A DNA stretch of 53,713 nt from Lachnoclostridium sp. UBA903 (GTDB lineage Bacteria; Bacillota; Clostridia; Lachnospirales; Lachnospiraceae), in contig DBEP01000108.1 of the NCBI GenBank assembly GCA_002294045.1, forward strand, positions 1,047 through 54,759. Direction: 5' to 3'. The notes beneath the pieces were generated by a model. It saw only the letters and a program-made list of their open reading frames with translations. It was not told the origin of the DNA and did not search any database. Positions 51,990-53,713 of the stretch are shown here, one piece after another. Each line of letters opens with the position of its first letter. Positions within the stretch are counted from its first letter, which is position 1. The position numbers were made by a program, and so were the translations under genes.

Positions 51990-52444
51990 AAAAATATAAA
52001 TTTAGGGTTGATTATTTGAGTAATTAAAGATATTATATACTATAGGAATAAAAGAATAAACTAGTCTAATTATACATGAAAACAGGACAAGCAGAAATAC
52101 ATAAAGAGATATATTATAGGAACAAAAACATATTCCTATAATCGGATGCACGGCGCAAAAACAGCGCCTTTTATCAGAAGTTTGGAAAACAACTTCTGAT
52201 AAGTTATAATATGAAGTGATAAAAAGATTATATAAAAGTACGGAACAAATTTTGTATTCCCGGGTATCAACAGGATTCAGATGATAACAGATGCCTTCTG
52301 TCAGACAGTGACAGGAACTTAAGCATTTAAGGTACCATGGAAACAGTCATGGAAAAGGATAATTACTTTGATTGAAATTGCTATTTCGTTATAACTGTTA
52401 TTAAATATAAAGTAGAAGATAAGTATTGTGAAGGAGGAAGTACC
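51990..52444 (+). promoter_or_regulatory. ftsZ upstream region with three consecutive hairpins
   Basis: 455 bases without a gene. Hairpin 1: ATTATAGGAA/TTCCTATAAT (52113-52142, 10 bp perfect). Hairpin 2: GGCGC/GCGCC followed by TTTT (about 52152-52171), terminator-like. Hairpin 3: TCAGAAGTT/AACTTCTGA (52174-52199, 9 bp perfect). A small CCATG/CATGG hairpin lies near 52336-52351. The ftsZ promoter is probably near 52365-52395, but I cannot fix it. Hairpin 2 may end the upstream cluster's transcription. The tight stack could also be a leader RNA. Confidence 0.5.
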
Positions 52445-53674
52445 TTGCTTGAGATAAGAACGAATGAAGCTGATTCAACTGCAAAAATACTTGTTATTGG
52501 AGTAGGAGGTGCAGGGAATAACGCTGTTAATAGAATGATTGAAGAAAATATCGTCGGTGTTGAATTCATATGCGTGAATACGGACAAACAACATTTAAAG
52601 ACATGTAAGGCGCCGCAATGTGTTCAGATCGGAGAAAAATTAACAAAGGGCCTGGGAGCAGGTGCTCAGCCTGAAATCGGTGCTCAGGCTGCAGAAGAAA
52701 GCAGAGAAGAGTTAATTGAAATTATCAAAGGAGCGGATATGGTATTTGTTACATGCGGTATGGGCGGCGGAACAGGTACGGGAGCTGCTCCCGTAGTTGC
52801 ACAGATAGCCAAGGAACTGGGAATACTCACCGTCGGCATCGTGACAAAACCATTTAAATTTGAAGCCAAAACACGTATGAATAACGCACTCAGCGGTATT
52901 GAAAAACTGAAAGAGCAGGTGGATACTTTAATCGTAATACCTAATGATAAATTGCTGGAAATTGTGGACCGGAGAACTACCATGCCTGATGCACTCCGTA
53001 AAGCTGATGAAGTGTTACAGCAGGGTGTACAGGGAATCACGGATTTAATTAATGTTCCCGGACTGATTAACCTGGATTTTGCCGATGTACAGACTGTCAT
53101 GAAGGATAAAGGAGTGGCGCATATCGGTATAGGTGTGGGCAAAGGTGATGATAAATGTGTCAGCGCTGTTAATCAGGCTATTACAAGTCCATTGCTGGAA
53201 ACCACCATTCAAGGTGCTTCACATGTTATTATAAACATATCTGGAGATATCAGCCTGATTGAAGCCAATGAGGCTGCAACCATGGTTCAGGAATTGGCAG
53301 GCGATACTGCAAATATTATATTCGGCGCTATGTATGATGATGCCACACCGGATGAGGCGACGATTACGGTTATTGCCACCGGCCTGGACGGCAAAACAGC
53401 TAATTCCAGAGAACAGGTCAAAGGGCCCAGTTTTCTGAAACAGCCTTCTGCAAAACCGGAATTTAAGTTTAACAGTAATATAAATACTTCTTCTTCCTTT
53501 ACAAAAGCACAATCCCAGATTGCTGCATCATCAAGCGGCAATGTAAACAGAACCCCTTCACAAAACAATAACAGCTCGGTTTCTGCCGGAAATAATACTC
53601 TTAATAACGGCTCCATGGAACCCGGCGGAATAAAGATACCTGAATTTTTACAAAAGAACCGGAATCATAAATAA
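52445..53674 (+). CDS. ftsZ: Cell division protein FtsZ
   Basis: Tubulin-like GTPase that forms the division ring. It has 409 residues from a TTG start with AAGGAGG 6 bases upstream. GVGGAGNNAVNRM opens it, the tubulin signature GGGTGTGAAP lies near residue 105, and the T7-loop region (NLDFADV) near 210 is intact. A disordered Ser/Asn-rich linker (about 325-392) leads to the C-terminal peptide IKIPEFLQK that binds membrane anchors. ftsA is not next to it. Confidence 0.97.
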   Translation: MLEIRTNEADSTAKILVIGVGGAGNNAVNRMIEENIVGVEFICVNTDKQHLKTCKAPQCVQIGEKLTKGLGAGAQPEIGAQAAEESREELIEIIKGADMVFVTCGMGGGTGTGAAPVVAQIAKELGILTVGIVTKPFKFEAKTRMNNALSGIEKLKEQVDTLIVIPNDKLLEIVDRRTTMPDALRKADEVLQQGVQGITDLINVPGLINLDFADVQTVMKDKGVAHIGIGVGKGDDKCVSAVNQAITSPLLETTIQGASHVIINISGDISLIEANEAATMVQELAGDTANIIFGAMYDDATPDEATITVIATGLDGKTANSREQVKGPSFLKQPSAKPEFKFNSNINTSSSFTKAQSQIAASSSGNVNRTPSQNNNSSVSAGNNTLNNGSMEPGGIKIPEFLQKNRNHK

Positions 53675-53713
53675 ATAGCGGACATAGGTATAAAGACCCG
53701 TATCCGGCTTTAG

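Noticed and set aside
1..53713. A defence system, prophage, secretion system or biosynthetic cluster
   Set aside because: Every sizeable gene could be placed in a housekeeping, transport or regulatory family; no cluster of unknown or phage-like genes was seen.

Overview
The window looks like chromosome of a low-GC, spore-forming Firmicute in the class Clostridia, most likely Lachnospiraceae. The reasons are AT-rich sequence, strong Shine-Dalgarno sites with frequent TTG/GTG starts, consensus sigma-A promoters, sporulation-linked proteins (SpoVB-like flippase, SpoVD with a PASTA domain), a meso-DAP-type MurE, RemA, and the conserved priA-def-fmt-rsmB-rlmN-prpC-prkC-rsgA-rpe-thiN block. The genus is inference; Anaerocolumna/Lachnoclostridium-like organisms fit. 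No prophage, CRISPR array, intact insertion sequence or rRNA was seen.

Layout. 0-4 kb: a possible ligA 3' fragment next to a perfect inverted repeat, metA (homoserine O-acetyltransferase type), a DUF1062-like zinc-ribbon protein behind a tiny leader ORF and hairpin, then a c-di-GMP-I riboswitch with terminator ahead of a membrane PAS-PAS-GGDEF diguanylate cyclase. 4-9 kb: spoVB-like flippase (minus), then the iron-sulphur/thiolation operon iscR-iscS-iscU-mnmA. 9-12 kb: PHP histidinol phosphatase and the ribosome-rescue factor rqcH (minus). 12-15 kb: yicC-remA-rpoZ, without the gmk usually found between remA and rpoZ, followed by two tandem signal peptidases. 15-20 kb: an ArsR-type regulator, an OpuC osmolyte importer (ATPase plus a permease/binding-protein fusion) and a BusR-like GntR/RCK_C regulator, which together resemble a c-di-AMP-controlled osmoprotection locus. 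20-21.6 kb: a scar of degenerate tRNA-Met copies, a zinc-ribbon protein, a tandem 85-bp structured repeat and a Nudix hydrolase.

21.6-39.5 kb is a long plus-strand run: murE (with a leader terminator), murF, priA, def, fmt, a third copy of the structured repeat, a membrane Zn-peptidase, rsmB, rlmN, prpC, prkC, rsgA, rpe, thiN, ychF and lgt. It combines precursor synthesis, translation start, rRNA modification and PASTA-kinase signalling. 39.5-40 kb holds a 165-bp foldback MITE, two terminators and the mra promoter with four MraZ boxes at exact 10-bp spacing. 40-53.7 kb is the division and cell-wall cluster mraZ-rsmH-ftsL-pbp-spoVD-mraY-murD-ftsW-murA-divIB-ftsZ. A shortened MITE-like copy sits between murA and divIB, and three stacked hairpins precede ftsZ.

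Most genes are conserved housekeeping. The most interesting signals are non-coding: the structured repeat with compensatory stem changes, the inverted operator arms at opuC/busR, the tRNA-Met scar, the foldback MITEs, and leader structures at murE, ftsZ and the DUF1062 gene.
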